Positions 8,923 through 19,265 are shown, numbered from the stretch's first letter. The stretch is 64,000 bases of DNA from Bifidobacterium breve (GCA_945860545.1 CAMAQM010000009.1:1-64000), one strand, 5' to 3'. The notes: a model not told the origin generated them from the letters alone. Numbers and translations are program-made.

Positions 8923-10161
8923 TCAGAAGTGGGTGGCGCAGAACGGCGCACGAGCGGAACCGAACGCCAACGCCAACGCTTCGACAGATCCCCTGCGGCG
9001 TTCGTCGATCCGTCCGGCGTCGGCGAGCACCGCGGCATCCACCCCACCGAGGTACAACGATCCGAGCACGTCCACCCCCATGACCACATCAGGGTTCGCA
9101 TCGGTGCGCTCACACGCAGCCCCATCCCCACCGGCCTCAAGACGGAACGTCCCTGCCGCGGCGCCGTCGGGCCGGAACGGGTCGACCACACCGATGGTCA
9201 CGTCGACGTCGCAGCGGTACCGGCGGCGGGACAGCGCAGCGGGAACGTCGAGAATGCGGGCGAAGAGGTAGTCGCCAGTGCCACGCGGGCCGAGCGCACG
9301 CGGGTCGCCAAGACGCCACAGCAACGGATCGTCGACGGGGACCGTGGCCTCCACCACGTCGACGAGATCGACGTCGAGCAGGTACCGCCACAGCGCTGCG
9401 TGCGTGTCGGGTGTGGCGGCCACGACCTCGCGCACCTCGAGGCGGATCTTCTCGCCGAACGGATCCTCACTGAGGTGCTTGGCTCGGTACAGCGCGTACC
9501 CACCGGGATCGTCGCCCTCAGGTTCGACGACCACCACCTCGTGATGCCCGCCCGCCTTCCAGTTCTCGGTCGGTCCGAGCAACATCTGCCACCACGCTTC
9601 ACTGCGGGTCACCGTGCCGGGCCGCACCAGCCGAGCCGCCTCGTACAACCCGGCCAGCACCCCGTGGGCGTCGGCGCTACGCCAAAGCGACAGGTTTCGC
9701 CCGGCGACGTCGCCCACGAAGGTTGCGCCACTGCGCACCCGCACGAGGGCATACCGTGACGCCATCCCGTACCCGATGCGGCCGTAGATGCGGGCGTCGG
9801 ACGCATTGAGGATGGCAATCGGCGTCCCGGCTGCCGACAGGTCGTCGTGCTGGCGCTGCATCAACTGTCGGAAGATCCCCCGGCGGCGATGGGTGGGCAG
9901 CACCCCGACGTTGGTCACCCCCGCCACCGGTACCGTCACCCCACCGGGCACGGTGAGATCGAAAGCGTACGAGCCGGTACTTCCCACCACACGGCCACCA
10001 GGACCACCTTCGGTGGCGACGATCACCCGATCGTCGGAGAGCACCGAGTGTTCGGCAGCGGCGTTCTCGGGTGACACCGAGTCACCGAAGACGATGCGAC
10101 CGATTTCGATCGACTGATCCCATGCCGCAGGGTCGAGGGGGCCAACGTGGATTTCGGTCAC
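8923..10161 (-). CDS. Eis-like GNAT N-acetyltransferase
   Basis: A protein of about 412 residues with the Eis architecture: an N-terminal GNAT domain with the acetyl-CoA loop THRRRGIFRQLM, a second degenerate GNAT domain, and a C-terminal SCP2-like region ending in Phe. In Eis the carboxyl group of the C-terminal Phe takes part in catalysis; this protein also ends THF. Eis enzymes acetylate amines, including aminoglycosides and lysines; the substrate here is unknown. The GTG at 10161 is chosen because TAGCGT lies 7 bases upstream and because the alternative start at 10215 lies inside the terminator of the previous gene. Confidence 0.85.
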   Translation of the reverse strand: MTEIHVGPLDPAAWDQSIEIGRIVFGDSVSPENAAAEHSVLSDDRVIVATEGGPGGRVVGSTGSYAFDLTVPGGVTVPVAGVTNVGVLPTHRRRGIFRQLMQRQHDDLSAAGTPIAILNASDARIYGRIGYGMASRYALVRVRSGATFVGDVAGRNLSLWRSADAHGVLAGLYEAARLVRPGTVTRSEAWWQMLLGPTENWKAGGHHEVVVVEPEGDDPGGYALYRAKHLSEDPFGEKIRLEVREVVAATPDTHAALWRYLLDVDLVDVVEATVPVDDPLLWRLGDPRALGPRGTGDYLFARILDVPAALSRRRYRCDVDVTIGVVDPFRPDGAAAGTFRLEAGGDGAACERTDANPDVVMGVDVLGSLYLGGVDAAVLADAGRIDERRRGSVEALALAFGSARAPFCATHF

Positions 10162-10168
10162 GGGTCCC

Positions 10169-10174
10169 ACGCTA
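10169..10174 (-). promoter_or_regulatory. -10 box of the Eis-like gene
   Basis: TAGCGT in minus-strand sense, 7 bases before the GTG at 10161 and just downstream of the preceding terminator. Confidence 0.5.
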
Positions 10175-10200
10175 CGACGTTGGGCACCCGGACGCGACAA

Positions 10201-10234
10201 GGGCGGGGCAGACACCGTGTGTCCCGCCCCGCCC
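10201..10234 (-). terminator. Terminator of the lipoprotein gene
   Basis: A perfect 9-base-pair GC stem (GGGCGGGGC / GCCCCGCCC) encloses a second small stem (GACAC / GTGTC), with TTGT after it in minus-strand sense. It begins 16 bases after the lipoprotein stop. Confidence 0.75.
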
Positions 10235-10249
10235 GTTCAACGTGTCGGT

Positions 10250-10744
10250 TCAGAAACCGAGATCTCCGAGACCGGTGATGTCGCTGAGACCCAGGTCGGA
10301 ACACTCCGTCTCGAGGAACGTCGAGATGTCGGTGAAGGCGGCGTCCACATCGGGGTCGTCGAAGGACACGCCGTTCTCATACGCGTCACGGATGGTGTTG
10401 AACTGCGACTCGAGTTCGGCGGGGATCTTGGCTTCCATTTCTGACAGGGCCCGCTCCGCCTCGTCGATGTCGGCCCCGGTCAGCCCCGTCGCGTCACCGA
10501 ACGACCCGGCCACGCCGAGCAACCCAACGGACGCCACCGAGACGCTGAGAGCCATGCAGTCCTCGAGCGACCCACTGAACGACCCGACCTCGACATTGCC
10601 GAGTTCGCGGTTGCCGCCCGACGAGTCGGCGCCCGAGCCGCCGGAACCGCCCTCGGCGGTCTCGTTGGAGCCGCCACCACAGGCGGCAACGACCAAAGCG
10701 AGAGACGCAACGATGGCTAGGACGTACTTGCGAGAACCCTGCAT
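10250..10744 (-). CDS. Putative lipoprotein, unknown function
   Basis: A 164-residue secreted lipoprotein: basic start MQGSRKY, a hydrophobic segment, then lipobox VAAC with the lipidated Cys at residue 22. A Gly/Ser-rich linker (residues 23-45) follows, then an acidic helical domain with two more cysteines (C63 and one in TECSDLG) that could form a disulfide. The ATG has GGGGGG 5 bases upstream. I recognise no domain. It is a single-gene unit between the gatB end and a strong terminator. Confidence 0.75.
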   Translation of the reverse strand: MQGSRKYVLAIVASLALVVAACGGGSNETAEGGSGGSGADSSGGNRELGNVEVGSFSGSLEDCMALSVSVASVGLLGVAGSFGDATGLTGADIDEAERALSEMEAKIPAELESQFNTIRDAYENGVSFDDPDVDAAFTDISTFLETECSDLGLSDITGLGDLGF

Positions 10745-10838
10745 GGGAACCCCCCGTGTCAGGACGGGACCGACCGGGCCCGTCAGTGACGAGATGGTAC
10801 GTCAGGTAGCGCCCGTGCGTCGGGTGGGTCGCGGGACC

Positions 10839-12329
10839 TCAGCCGGCGGCGCGTCGGGTCAGCGCCTCACCGACCGCCCGGCCGTCGGCGCGACCCTGGG
10901 TGGCGGCCATCACCTTGCCGGTAAAGAAACCGGTCAGTTTCTTTCGCTTGCCGGGGTCGTCGGCCGCACAGAACGCCGCCCAGTCATCAGCGAACTCGGC
11001 GATCACGGCGTCGAGCGCCGAATCAAGCTCGCTGGTGTCCATCGCCTCAAAACCTCGCTCCGAAGCGATGTCGCGTGCAGACCGGCCACTGGTCACCATG
11101 TCGGCGAGGACCTGTTTGGCCTGCGTGGCGGTCAGTTCCCCACCGGTCTCCATGGCCACGAGTTCGGCGAACGCACCCGCATCGAGATCGTGTGCCCCGT
11201 CGACGGCGAGGTTGTGCTCAACGTGGTTGAGCACCCGGGCGGGGTCGGCCCCTGCGGCCATGGCGGCGAGCGCCAAAGCGTCGAGACCACGTTCCACGTG
11301 GAGGGCAACGGCGGCGGGTGCCACACCCCCGGCGTCAGCCAACCGTCGACGACGCTCGGCGGGAAGCGGCGGAAGCGCGGCACGCACCGCCTCCACCCAC
11401 GCCGGGTCAGGATCGAGCGGCACCAGGTCGGGTTCAGGGAAGTAGCGGTAGTCCTCAGCCTGCTCCTTGGACCGACCGGAACGGGTGCGACCGTTGGCGT
11501 CGTCCCAGTGGCGGGTCTCCTGCGCCACCCGCTCCCCGGCTTCCAACAGGTCCACCTGTCGACGGGCTTCGTAGTCGATGGCCCGGCCCAGTGACCGCAA
11601 CGAATTCACGTTCTTGATCTCACAGCGGGTCCCCAACTCGGGGTCACCCAGCGGTCGCACCGACACGTTGGCGTCCACCCGCAGCGAGCCCTCCTCCATC
11701 TTCCCGTCGGATGCGCCCACCGCGACGAGGACGCTGCGCAACTCCGCCACGTACTGACGGGCCTGCTCGGCGCCACGGAGGTCGGGTCGACCGACGATCT
11801 CGATGAGGGGCACCCCGGCGCGGTTGTAATCCACCAGTGACGCCTCGGCCCCGTGGATGCGACCGTCCCCACCGACGTGCATGTTCTTGCCGGTGTCCTC
11901 CTCGAGGTGGGCGCGCTCGATGCCGGCGATCTGCCCCGAAGGCAACTCGAGCTGTCCGTCGACGTTGAGCGGCAGATCGAACTGGGAGATCTGAAAATCC
12001 TTGGGCATGTCGGGGTAGAAGTAGTTCTTGCGGGCGAACACGCAGGGACGCACCTCACACCCCAGCGCCAGGCCCACCCGCATGGCGAGTTCCACCGCCC
12101 GATGGTTGAGCACCGGCAAACTGCCGGGAAGCCCGAGACTGACAGGGTCGATGTTGCGGTTCGGTTCGCCGCCAAACACGTTGGGTGCGGCGCTGAACAA
12201 CTTGGTGGCCGTCGCCAGTTCGGCGTGCACCTCAAGACCGACGACGATCTCCCACACGTCCCCGGTGGTCGGCGACCGCAGCGTGGTGCCGTCACCCTCG
12301 ACCGATTCGCCAGAGCGTTCGTCGGTCAT
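10839..12329 (-). CDS. gatB: Asp/Glu-tRNA amidotransferase subunit B
   Basis: The tRNA-binding and kinase subunit of GatCAB, which converts Glu-tRNA(Gln) and/or Asp-tRNA(Asn) to the amidated form. The 496 residues include the GatB N-terminal core ([12 protein letters not shown], then [17 protein letters not shown]) and the C-terminal YqeY-like tail domain with [17 protein letters not shown]. Its ATG overlaps the gatA stop by four bases (ATGA). It is the last gene of gatC-gatA-gatB. Confidence 0.96.
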   Translation of the reverse strand: MTDERSGESVEGDGTTLRSPTTGDVWEIVVGLEVHAELATATKLFSAAPNVFGGEPNRNIDPVSLGLPGSLPVLNHRAVELAMRVGLALGCEVRPCVFARKNYFYPDMPKDFQISQFDLPLNVDGQLELPSGQIAGIERAHLEEDTGKNMHVGGDGRIHGAEASLVDYNRAGVPLIEIVGRPDLRGAEQARQYVAELRSVLVAVGASDGKMEEGSLRVDANVSVRPLGDPELGTRCEIKNVNSLRSLGRAIDYEARRQVDLLEAGERVAQETRHWDDANGRTRSGRSKEQAEDYRYFPEPDLVPLDPDPAWVEAVRAALPPLPAERRRRLADAGGVAPAAVALHVERGLDALALAAMAAGADPARVLNHVEHNLAVDGAHDLDAGAFAELVAMETGGELTATQAKQVLADMVTSGRSARDIASERGFEAMDTSELDSALDAVIAEFADDWAAFCAADDPGKRKKLTGFFTGKVMAATQGRADGRAVGEALTRRAAG

Positions 12330-13768
12330 GACGCCACCCCCGAAGCCGCCTCAAGCACCGCAGCAGCCGACAACAGCGTCGTCTCGGCGAGTGCGGGAGC
12401 CATCAACTGCACCCCGACCGGCATTGCGTCGTCACCAGTGCCGAACGGCACCGAGATGGCGGGGTGCCCGGCAAGGTTCGACGGGATGGTGCACACGTCG
12501 TTGAGGTACATCGACAACGGGTCCGCCTTGGCCCCGAAGGCGAACGCCGTGGTCGGCGACGTGGGGGACACCAACACGTCGACGGTGTCGTAGGCGGCGG
12601 CGAAGTCGCGGGCGATGAGTGTGCGGACCCGCTGGGCTTTGCCGTAGTAGGCGTCGTAGTAGCCCGTGGAGAGGGCGTAGGTGCCCAACATGATGCGCCG
12701 CTTCACCTCGGCGCCGAACCCGGCGGTGCGGGTAGCGGTCATCATGGCGTCGGTGGTGGGGGCGTCGACCCGCAGGCCGAACCGCACCCCGTCGTAACGG
12801 GCCAGGTTCGACGACGCCTCGGCGGGGGCGATCAGGTAGTACGCCGACAACCCGTAGGTCACCGCCGGGACCGACACCTCAGTCACCTCCGCACCCGCCG
12901 CCGACAGGGCAGCAACGGCGGCGTTGACGCGGGCCGCCACGTCGGGAGCGATGCCTTCGCCGGTGAGTTCACGCACCACCCCGACCCGCAGACCCGCCAC
13001 CCCGGCACTCAACGACTCGGTGTACGACGGCACCGGTTCGGGGATCGAGGTCGAGTCGGCCGGGTCGTGGCCGGCGATGACCCCGAGCATCAGCGCGGCG
13101 TCGGCCACCGTGGCGCTGAACGGACCGATCTGGTCGAGCGAGGAGGCGAACGCCACGAGTCCGTAGCGCGACACCAGCCCGTAGGTGGGTTTGAGGCCCA
13201 CGACACCGCACAACGCGGCGGGCTGACGGATCGAACCGCCGGTGTCTGAACCCAACGCCACCGGGGTGAACCCGGCCGCCACCGCCGCCGCGCTCCCACC
13301 ACTTGAACCGCCCGGCACCCGGGAGGGGTCACGGGGGTTGCGGGTCGGGCCGAACGCCGAGTTCTCCGTCGACGATCCCATGGCGAACTCGTCGAGGTTC
13401 GTCTTGCCCACCGACACCGCACCCGCCGAAGCGAGCAACTGCACCACCGTGGCGTCATAGGGCGGGCGCCAACCCTCAAGGATCCGTGACGAACAGGTCG
13501 TGGGGATTCCCCGGGTGCACAGGTTGTCTTTCAACGCCACCGGCACCCCCGCCAGCGGGCCCGGGTCGCCACCTGCGGCGATGGTGGCGTCGACGGCGTC
13601 AGCTGATTGCCTCGCGGCGTCGGCGGTGACGAGGTTGAACGCGTTGATGGGTCCGTCCCCGGCGTCGATGACGGCGAGGTGCTCATCGACGACGCTGCGG
13701 GCGGTCACCTCACCGGAGCGGACCGCAGCGGCGATGTCGGCGGCGGAACGTCCCACCCAGTCCGTCAC
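12326..13768 (-). CDS. gatA: Asp/Glu-tRNA amidotransferase subunit A
   Basis: The amidase subunit that releases ammonia from glutamine for transamidation. At 480 residues it has the amidase-signature triad: K80 (VALKDN), the cis-Ser in PGGSSGGS (residues 153-159) and the nucleophile S179 in [10 protein letters not shown]. The GTG at 13768 overlaps the gatC stop as GTGA, so it is translationally coupled. The frame is open further upstream, but the extra residues are shadow sequence of gatC. Confidence 0.96.
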   Translation of the reverse strand: MTDWVGRSAADIAAAVRSGEVTARSVVDEHLAVIDAGDGPINAFNLVTADAARQSADAVDATIAAGGDPGPLAGVPVALKDNLCTRGIPTTCSSRILEGWRPPYDATVVQLLASAGAVSVGKTNLDEFAMGSSTENSAFGPTRNPRDPSRVPGGSSGGSAAAVAAGFTPVALGSDTGGSIRQPAALCGVVGLKPTYGLVSRYGLVAFASSLDQIGPFSATVADAALMLGVIAGHDPADSTSIPEPVPSYTESLSAGVAGLRVGVVRELTGEGIAPDVAARVNAAVAALSAAGAEVTEVSVPAVTYGLSAYYLIAPAEASSNLARYDGVRFGLRVDAPTTDAMMTATRTAGFGAEVKRRIMLGTYALSTGYYDAYYGKAQRVRTLIARDFAAAYDTVDVLVSPTSPTTAFAFGAKADPLSMYLNDVCTIPSNLAGHPAISVPFGTGDDAMPVGVQLMAPALAETTLLSAAAVLEAASGVAS

Positions 13769-14067
13769 GGTTCGTCCCCCAAGATGGCGGGGACCCGGAA
13801 CTGGCCCTCTTCGGTGGCGGGCGCATGGGCCAACACCTCGTCGCGGTCGAGCGTGGCGCCGACCTCGTCGGGGCGCATGACGTTGCGCAGCGGCCACGGG
13901 TGGATCATCGGTGGCACGTCATCGATGCTGAGTGCCTCGACGTCGGCGGCGTGGTCCAACACGGCAGCGAGTTGGTCGGTGAACGTGGTCACCTCGTCGT
14001 CGGTGAGCGAGAGGCGGGCGAGTCGGGCCACGTGCACGACGTCGTCGGCGGTGATGCGGGAGGTCAC
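13765..14067 (-). CDS. gatC: Asp/Glu-tRNA amidotransferase subunit C
   Basis: A 100-residue subunit that holds GatA and GatB together. The N-terminus [21 protein letters not shown] and the motif [17 protein letters not shown] are typical. The GTG at 14067 is selected because the conserved domain starts right after it and a TAGGCT box lies 7 bases upstream. It is the first gene of the gat operon. Confidence 0.93.
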   Translation of the reverse strand: MTSRITADDVVHVARLARLSLTDDEVTTFTDQLAAVLDHAADVEALSIDDVPPMIHPWPLRNVMRPDEVGATLDRDEVLAHAPATEEGQFRVPAILGDEP

Positions 14068-14074
14068 CCCGCTC

Positions 14075-14080
14075 AGCCTA
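14075..14080 (-). promoter_or_regulatory. -10 box of the gatCAB operon
   Basis: TAGGCT in minus-strand sense, 7 bases before the GTG of gatC. Confidence 0.45.
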
Positions 14081-14239
14081 GGGGTGCGCCCCTCACCCGC
14101 TCCAACCTTGACTGCGTGGTCAAGACGGGATTGCGAAAGTGGGATACAGTCCGAGCGCCCCAACCCTTTGGGTGGGGTCGGGAGTGCGGACCGAACGGCC
14201 GCAGCCGAACAGATGAATGCATCACAGGAGGAACGGCTG

Positions 14240-14659
14240 GTGGCCGATACATACGTGTTCTTGACCGACGAGTGGATTGATGCGGCACGCGCCCTGCGCG
14301 ACGAGGCCGGCGGCGCCGGTGGTCTGCCCCACGCAGTCAAGATGAACCTGGTGATCGTGGAAACCCCCGAGCACGCCGACTTTGCAGGTGGCGAGTTCAA
14401 GGGCCACATGGACAGCTCCGACGGCGACATGAAGATGGACAAGGGCCACATCGAGGGCGCCGACCTGACCGTGACCGTCGACTACGAGACGGCTCGGGCC
14501 ATCTTCGTGGACCAGAACCCCCAGGCCGGCATGCAGGCGTTCATGTCGGGCAAGATCAAGGTCGAGGGTGACATCACCAAGCTGATGGCCATGCAGAGCG
14601 TGTCACCGGATCCTGCTGCTGCGGAGATCGCCGGCAAGATCAAGGACATCACCGCCTGA
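14240..14659 (+). CDS. SCP2 sterol-transfer family protein
   Basis: A 139-residue cytoplasmic protein of the SCP2-like lipid-binding fold. The core has a charged stretch DGDMKMDKGHIEGADLTVTVDY and the C-terminal signature FMSGKIKVEGDITKLMAM. Members bind lipids or acyl chains in a hydrophobic tunnel; the ligand here is unknown. The GTG at 14240 has a perfect AGGAGG 8 bases upstream (14226-14231), which decides the start over an ATG at 14213. The gene stands alone, divergent from gatC. Confidence 0.88.
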   Translation: MADTYVFLTDEWIDAARALRDEAGGAGGLPHAVKMNLVIVETPEHADFAGGEFKGHMDSSDGDMKMDKGHIEGADLTVTVDYETARAIFVDQNPQAGMQAFMSGKIKVEGDITKLMAMQSVSPDPAAAEIAGKIKDITA

Positions 14660-14676
14660 GGGTGACCTTGGGTGCA

Positions 14677-14696
14677 CGGTGGTGCCGACACCACCG
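14677..14696 (+). terminator. Hairpin after the SCP2 gene
   Basis: A perfect 8-base-pair stem (CGGTGGTG / CACCACCG) with a 4-base loop, 17 bases after the SCP2 stop. It lies in tandem with a larger hairpin. Confidence 0.45.
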
Positions 14697-14706
14697 ACGC
14701 AGTGTC

Positions 14707-14740
14707 ACGATGGCCCGGGCCCAAAGGTCCGGGCCATCGT
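14707..14740. terminator. Bidirectional terminator
   Basis: A perfect 12-base-pair stem (ACGATGGCCCGG / CCGGGCCATCGT) with a 10-base loop, placed between the convergent SCP2 and MFS genes. There is no T-run, as is common in high-GC actinobacteria. Confidence 0.7.
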
Positions 14741-14778
14741 CATGAACGGGCACATGCGCACCCGCCTCACGCTCACCC

Positions 14779-16335
14779 CTACCGGGGTTGCAGCACCGAA
14801 CGATCCGTCGACACCGCACCCGTTTCGTGATTGGCGACGGGGACCCCACGATGCGAACGCCGCACGAACGTGGCGGCCAGCGTTCCCGCCAGGGCCGCCG
14901 CGGCACCCACGAGGTAGGCCCAGTGGTACGACGACTCGAGGGCGGCGGTGGTCTCGGGGCTGCGGGCCACCCCAGCCACCACCACCGGGGCCAGCGCCAA
15001 CTGCACGGTGAGCATCAACTGGGTGCCGACCACCGTGCCGACGTGGGAGCACATCTGTTGGAAGGCGCTCGCCACCCCGAGGTCGGCTTCGTCCACGGCG
15101 TTGGCCAGCGACGCCGTCATGGCCGGCCCGGCCATGCCCATGGCAACCCCTGACAGCGACAGGACGAACACGATCCACAACTCGCTCGAGTCGTTGGCCA
15201 CCACTGCCAAACCCAGCATCGACAACACCAGCGCTGCGCCACCCACCACGGCGTTGAACCGTTCACCTGTGCGCACCGCCAGGTAGCCGGCGGCGGGTCC
15301 GGCGAGGGTGAACGCCAACGGTCGGGCAATCGAGAGGAACCCGGTGCGGGCCTCGCCGAACCCGAGCACGTCCTGGAGCAACAACGGGGTGATGATGAAT
15401 CCGCCCATGTAGGCGAAGTTCAAAAAGAACTGGTTGATGACGGGGAACGTGAAGTTCCGCATCCGGACGTACCCCAAGGGGAGCAGCGGGTCCGCACGCC
15501 GACGTTCGACAACCACGAACCCCGCCAGCGCCGCCGGGACGAGAGCGAAACACACGAGCACCACCGGACTCGCCCACCCGTTCTCGGGTCCCCGGTTGAG
15601 ACCCACGAGCAGGCTCGACACCGTGACCGCCAACAGCACCGAACCGGCAACGTCGAACGAGACCCCCCGTCGACGTGCCACCTCGGGCAGCACCAACCAA
15701 CCAACCAGCACCGCCAACGCGGTGAGCGGCACCTGGGCCACGAAGATCCACCGCCACGAGAACGCCTCCACCACCGGGCCGCCGATCACGACCCCGATCA
15801 CCGGTCCACCAGCGGCGACCATGGACCAAAACCCGAGGGCGCGGGCTCGCTCAAAGGGCGGGAACAACCGGTTGATCATGGCGAGCGAGGCCGGGCCCAC
15901 AGCCGCCCCGACGGCAGCACCCAACGTCCGAAACGCCACCAGTGAGCCGCCGCTCCACGCCACCGCCGACAACGCCGCGAACGCCGCCACCGCCGCCAGG
16001 GACCACAGGTACACCCGTCGGGCACCCATGATGTCGGCGAGCTTGCCCGCCGACGGCCCGAACACGGCGTAGGCCAAAAGTGGCCCGGTGATCACCCAGG
16101 TGATGGTCGAACGGGGCGCGTCGAGGTCTGCGGCGATGGTCGGGATCGACACGGCCAACACGGTGATGGAGAACCCAACGGAGAACAGGCCGATGAGCGC
16201 CACCGTGAGCACCAACCACCGGTACCGTGGCGAGTCACCCCACCGTTCGAGCGTGGCGGCCCGCCAACGGCCGAGCGCCGAACGCTCCGGCGGTGACGCA
16301 TCCTCGTCCGCGTCACCCGCCACACCCCGGTCCAT
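14779..16335 (-). CDS. MFS drug/solute exporter, DHA2-type
   Basis: A 518-residue integral membrane protein with about 14 predicted helices, as in the DHA2 drug:H+ antiporters. The short cytoplasmic N-terminus is acidic. The first helix begins near residue 35 (LVLTVALIGLFSVGF). The loop motif LADIMGARRVYLW after helix 2 corresponds to MFS motif A, and motif C is GGPVIGVVIGGPVVEAF. The start at 16335 is supported by TAGCCT 7 bases upstream. The substrate is unknown. Confidence 0.85.
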   Translation of the reverse strand: MDRGVAGDADEDASPPERSALGRWRAATLERWGDSPRYRWLVLTVALIGLFSVGFSITVLAVSIPTIAADLDAPRSTITWVITGPLLAYAVFGPSAGKLADIMGARRVYLWSLAAVAAFAALSAVAWSGGSLVAFRTLGAAVGAAVGPASLAMINRLFPPFERARALGFWSMVAAGGPVIGVVIGGPVVEAFSWRWIFVAQVPLTALAVLVGWLVLPEVARRRGVSFDVAGSVLLAVTVSSLLVGLNRGPENGWASPVVLVCFALVPAALAGFVVVERRRADPLLPLGYVRMRNFTFPVINQFFLNFAYMGGFIITPLLLQDVLGFGEARTGFLSIARPLAFTLAGPAAGYLAVRTGERFNAVVGGAALVLSMLGLAVVANDSSELWIVFVLSLSGVAMGMAGPAMTASLANAVDEADLGVASAFQQMCSHVGTVVGTQLMLTVQLALAPVVVAGVARSPETTAALESSYHWAYLVGAAAALAGTLAATFVRRSHRGVPVANHETGAVSTDRSVLQPR

Positions 16336-16342
16336 GCCCCGC

Positions 16343-16348
16343 AGGCTA
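16343..16348 (-). promoter_or_regulatory. -10 box of the MFS gene
   Basis: TAGCCT in minus-strand sense, 7 bases before the ATG at 16335. Confidence 0.4.
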
Positions 16349-16393
16349 CCGGCGCACCGCGGCGGCACCGACCACGCCACAGCGGTCCACCAC

Positions 16394-17299
16394 TCAGTGC
16401 CCGACGGCACCCCCGGTGGTGCGGACCCACATCCCGCCCGTCTCCACCGGCGACGGGGGCAGACCGGCGACGACTCCCGCCCAGCGCTGCGGGTCATCGA
16501 TCTCAAGCGCAGCGTTCCACAACGCCACCTCGAGTCCGGCGTTACCGACCAACAGCGCCCGCAACGCGTACGCCTCGTTGACCGCCACCCCGCTGCGCAA
16601 CCACCGCCTCGGATAGCTGAACGCAGCGAACACGTCGTGGACGTGGATCCACACGCCACTGGCGAGCGTGGGGATCACCTCCAACAAGAGGTGATGGACG
16701 TCAGACCCGGCCCGCATCACGTGGCTGGAGTCGATGCACAACACGTCACCGGCACACAGATCGCCGAACACGGAAGCGTCGACGTCCTGGACCGGTTTGG
16801 GTTCGAGCCGGCCGGCGAGATCGGACGCAGCGACGAGCGAACGGAGCCGTTGGGGATCAGGGTCGATGAACGTCACGTCGCACGGTGCACCGGTGCGATC
16901 AATCACGTCCAACAGCAGCGCCGAGGAGTACCCGCAGCCGACCTCCACGATGCGCGCCGGGGTCAAGCGGGCGACGACCAACGCACACAGCAGTGCGTCC
17001 GAACCGGTGAACCACGTGTTGTCCAAGCGGTAGCGCACCGGGTCGTCCGAGGCGATCCACGCCACCATGTCGGGGAACGAGGACATGAGCTCGTCGACGA
17101 GCAACCACTGCCGGTCGAGTCGAAGGTCGATGCCGGGGAACGCATCGTTGGACACCGTGGCGCCACCCGGGTCCGCCTCAACACGGTCAAGGTCGTCGGG
17201 CGAGGGCAACGGCGAGTACGGGTGCCCCCGGGGCACGTGGAGGTAACGGCGATCGGTGAGGATCTGCCACGCCACACCGAGTCGTTCGGCGAACTTCAC
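16394..17299 (-). CDS. Class I SAM-dependent methyltransferase
   Basis: A 301-residue soluble protein. The SAM-binding motif I is IVEVGCGYSSALLLDVI, followed by an acidic strand (VTFIDPDPQRL) and IDSSHVMRAGSD, which resembles the Methyltransf_24 group that acts on small molecules or sugars. The last part contains a conserved-looking HVHDVFAAFSYP. It starts 24 bases after the kinase gene on the same strand, with a GAGGTC just before the GTG, so it is probably co-transcribed with it. The substrate cannot be named. Confidence 0.75.
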   Translation of the reverse strand: MKFAERLGVAWQILTDRRYLHVPRGHPYSPLPSPDDLDRVEADPGGATVSNDAFPGIDLRLDRQWLLVDELMSSFPDMVAWIASDDPVRYRLDNTWFTGSDALLCALVVARLTPARIVEVGCGYSSALLLDVIDRTGAPCDVTFIDPDPQRLRSLVAASDLAGRLEPKPVQDVDASVFGDLCAGDVLCIDSSHVMRAGSDVHHLLLEVIPTLASGVWIHVHDVFAAFSYPRRWLRSGVAVNEAYALRALLVGNAGLEVALWNAALEIDDPQRWAGVVAGLPPSPVETGGMWVRTTGGAVGH

Positions 17300-17323
17300 G
17301 ACCTCACCGCGATCTGTGACCGT

Positions 17324-19252
17324 TCAACGGGTCGTGATGGTGACACTCGAACCCCGACGCACACTGGTGCCCGCCGACGGGTTCGTCGACGCCACCGGAC
17401 GGGTCGGTGAGCCCGTGGTGGAGGTCACCACCAACCCGGCGTTCTCGAGAATCCCCGCCGCCTGCTGCACGGACAGACCCGTGACATCGGGAACGGTGAC
17501 GAGCGGTGGTCCGAGGGACACCTGTAGGTCCACCGGCGTGCCCCGATCCACTCTGGATCCGGCCCCGGCGACGCTGATGACCGACCCGGCCTGCACCGAC
17601 TCGCTGTAGGCCTCAGACACCGACCCGATGGGCAGACCCAACGCTTCAAGGGCGGAACGCACCTCGTCGAGCGCCCGACCGAACAGGTCCTGGGGCACGG
17701 TGCGCGGCTCGGGTCCGGCCGACACGACGAGATCGACTTGTTCCCCGAAGGGAACCTCGACACCCGGTTCGACCTCGGCGGACAGCACCACACCACGTTC
17801 GACGTCCTCGCTGTAGGTCTCGTTCACCACCCCGGTGGCGAGACCCACCTCAGCGAGACGCGCCTCGGCCTCGGCCAGCGGCACCCCGACGACCCCGTCG
17901 GGCAGCGGAACCGGTGGCGGCCCACGTGACACCACGACGGACAGCACCCCGCCCTCGGCGAGTTCGGTCCCCACTGTGGGATCCTGGGAGATGACACTGC
18001 CGGCGGGCACGGTCCCGTCGAACGATTCGCTGCGACGCAGATCCCAGCCGGCGTCGGCCGCCGCCGACTCGGCCACCGCCACCGCCACCCCTCCGAGGTC
18101 CGGGACGGGGGTGGTCACCACCCGCACCGACGTCCACCACCACGCCCCCAACCCCGCTGCGGCGAACAGCACCGCAACCAGGGCGAAGGGCCAACGACGA
18201 CGGCGACGCGATGCAACGAACGGCTCGGCGACGACCGCCTCGGAGCCGGACCCTCCGTCAACCGGAGGGACCCCGACGGGTGCCGCCACGTCGAGGCCGA
18301 CCTCGGTGTCGTCATGCACGCCTGGCCCGCCCGCGTTCGGTGACGCCCCGCCCGGCCCACTCACCGGGGTGGCGTCGGGCGCAACGAACGGAATCGGCGT
18401 CACCGGCAGCGGGTTCGGTGCCGGATAGTGCCGGGCGACGTCCAACAGTGCGGCGGCGAGTTCGTCGGCGTCGGGCCGATCCGAAGCGACGGGCGCCCCG
18501 GCGGCGGCGAGCACGTCCCCGAGCGGGCCGAGCCCGTCAGGCACGGGCAACTCGGCGTCAACGCGAGCCATGAGTGTGCCGAGCGTGGTGTCCGAAGCGA
18601 ACGGCACGGTGCCGGTGACGGCCTCCACGAGTACCACCGCAAGGGCATACACGTCACTACGGCCGTCAAGGGTCTCCCCACGCGCCTGTTCGGGTGAGGC
18701 GTAACGGGCGGTCCCCAACACCGCTCCCATCGGTTCGGTCCACGCCGCCTCCGCCAGAGCGCGCGCCAGACCGAAGTCGGCGATGCGGAGTCGGGCCTCG
18801 TCGTCAAACAACAGGTTCGCCGGCTTGATGTCGCGGTGCACGAGTTGGCGGCGGTGGGCGTACGCAAGTCCCCGGGCCGCCTCAAGGCCGACGAGCAGTG
18901 CCTGGGACGGTTGCAGCGGCCCGTTGCGGTCCAACATGGAGCGCAGGCTTCCACCGGCGAGGAACTCGGTCACGAGGTACGGGGTGACGCCGTCCTGACC
19001 CCAGTCGTGCACGGCGAGCACGCTGGGGTGGTTCAACGAGGCCGCCACCTGCGCTTCGGCGCGGAACCGACGCAGGAACGCCTCGTCGTCGGCGAGTGCA
19101 GGGTGAAGCACCTTGACGGCCACCCGGCGCTGCAAGGTGACGTCCTCACCGAGGTACACCGACGCCGAGGCGCCGGTCCCCACCAGGGTCACCAGCCGGT
19201 AGCGACCGCCCAGAACCTGACCGACACGGTCGGAAACCTGAGGGAACGCCAC
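17324..19252 (-). CDS. PASTA-domain serine/threonine protein kinase
   Basis: A 642-residue membrane kinase of the PknB/StkP type. The cytoplasmic kinase domain (residues 17-275) has the Gly loop GTGASASVYLG, the ATP lysine K47, HRDIKPANLL with catalytic D141, DFG at 159-161 and SPEQARG. A Pro/Gly-rich linker leads to one membrane helix (residues 354-373). Four PASTA repeats follow outside the membrane (380-642), which in relatives bind peptidoglycan fragments or lipid II. The GTG at 19252 fits a TACCCT box 7 bases upstream. The kinase is not next to division or penicillin-binding genes here, but is followed by a methyltransferase. Confidence 0.93.
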   Translation of the reverse strand: MAFPQVSDRVGQVLGGRYRLVTLVGTGASASVYLGEDVTLQRRVAVKVLHPALADDEAFLRRFRAEAQVAASLNHPSVLAVHDWGQDGVTPYLVTEFLAGGSLRSMLDRNGPLQPSQALLVGLEAARGLAYAHRRQLVHRDIKPANLLFDDEARLRIADFGLARALAEAAWTEPMGAVLGTARYASPEQARGETLDGRSDVYALAVVLVEAVTGTVPFASDTTLGTLMARVDAELPVPDGLGPLGDVLAAAGAPVASDRPDADELAAALLDVARHYPAPNPLPVTPIPFVAPDATPVSGPGGASPNAGGPGVHDDTEVGLDVAAPVGVPPVDGGSGSEAVVAEPFVASRRRRRWPFALVAVLFAAAGLGAWWWTSVRVVTTPVPDLGGVAVAVAESAAADAGWDLRRSESFDGTVPAGSVISQDPTVGTELAEGGVLSVVVSRGPPPVPLPDGVVGVPLAEAEARLAEVGLATGVVNETYSEDVERGVVLSAEVEPGVEVPFGEQVDLVVSAGPEPRTVPQDLFGRALDEVRSALEALGLPIGSVSEAYSESVQAGSVISVAGAGSRVDRGTPVDLQVSLGPPLVTVPDVTGLSVQQAAGILENAGLVVTSTTGSPTRPVASTNPSAGTSVRRGSSVTITTR

Positions 19253-19259
19253 GTGGTGA

Positions 19260-19265
19260 AGGGTA
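19260..19265 (-). promoter_or_regulatory. -10 box of the PASTA kinase
   Basis: TACCCT in minus-strand sense, 7 bases before the GTG at 19252. Confidence 0.4.
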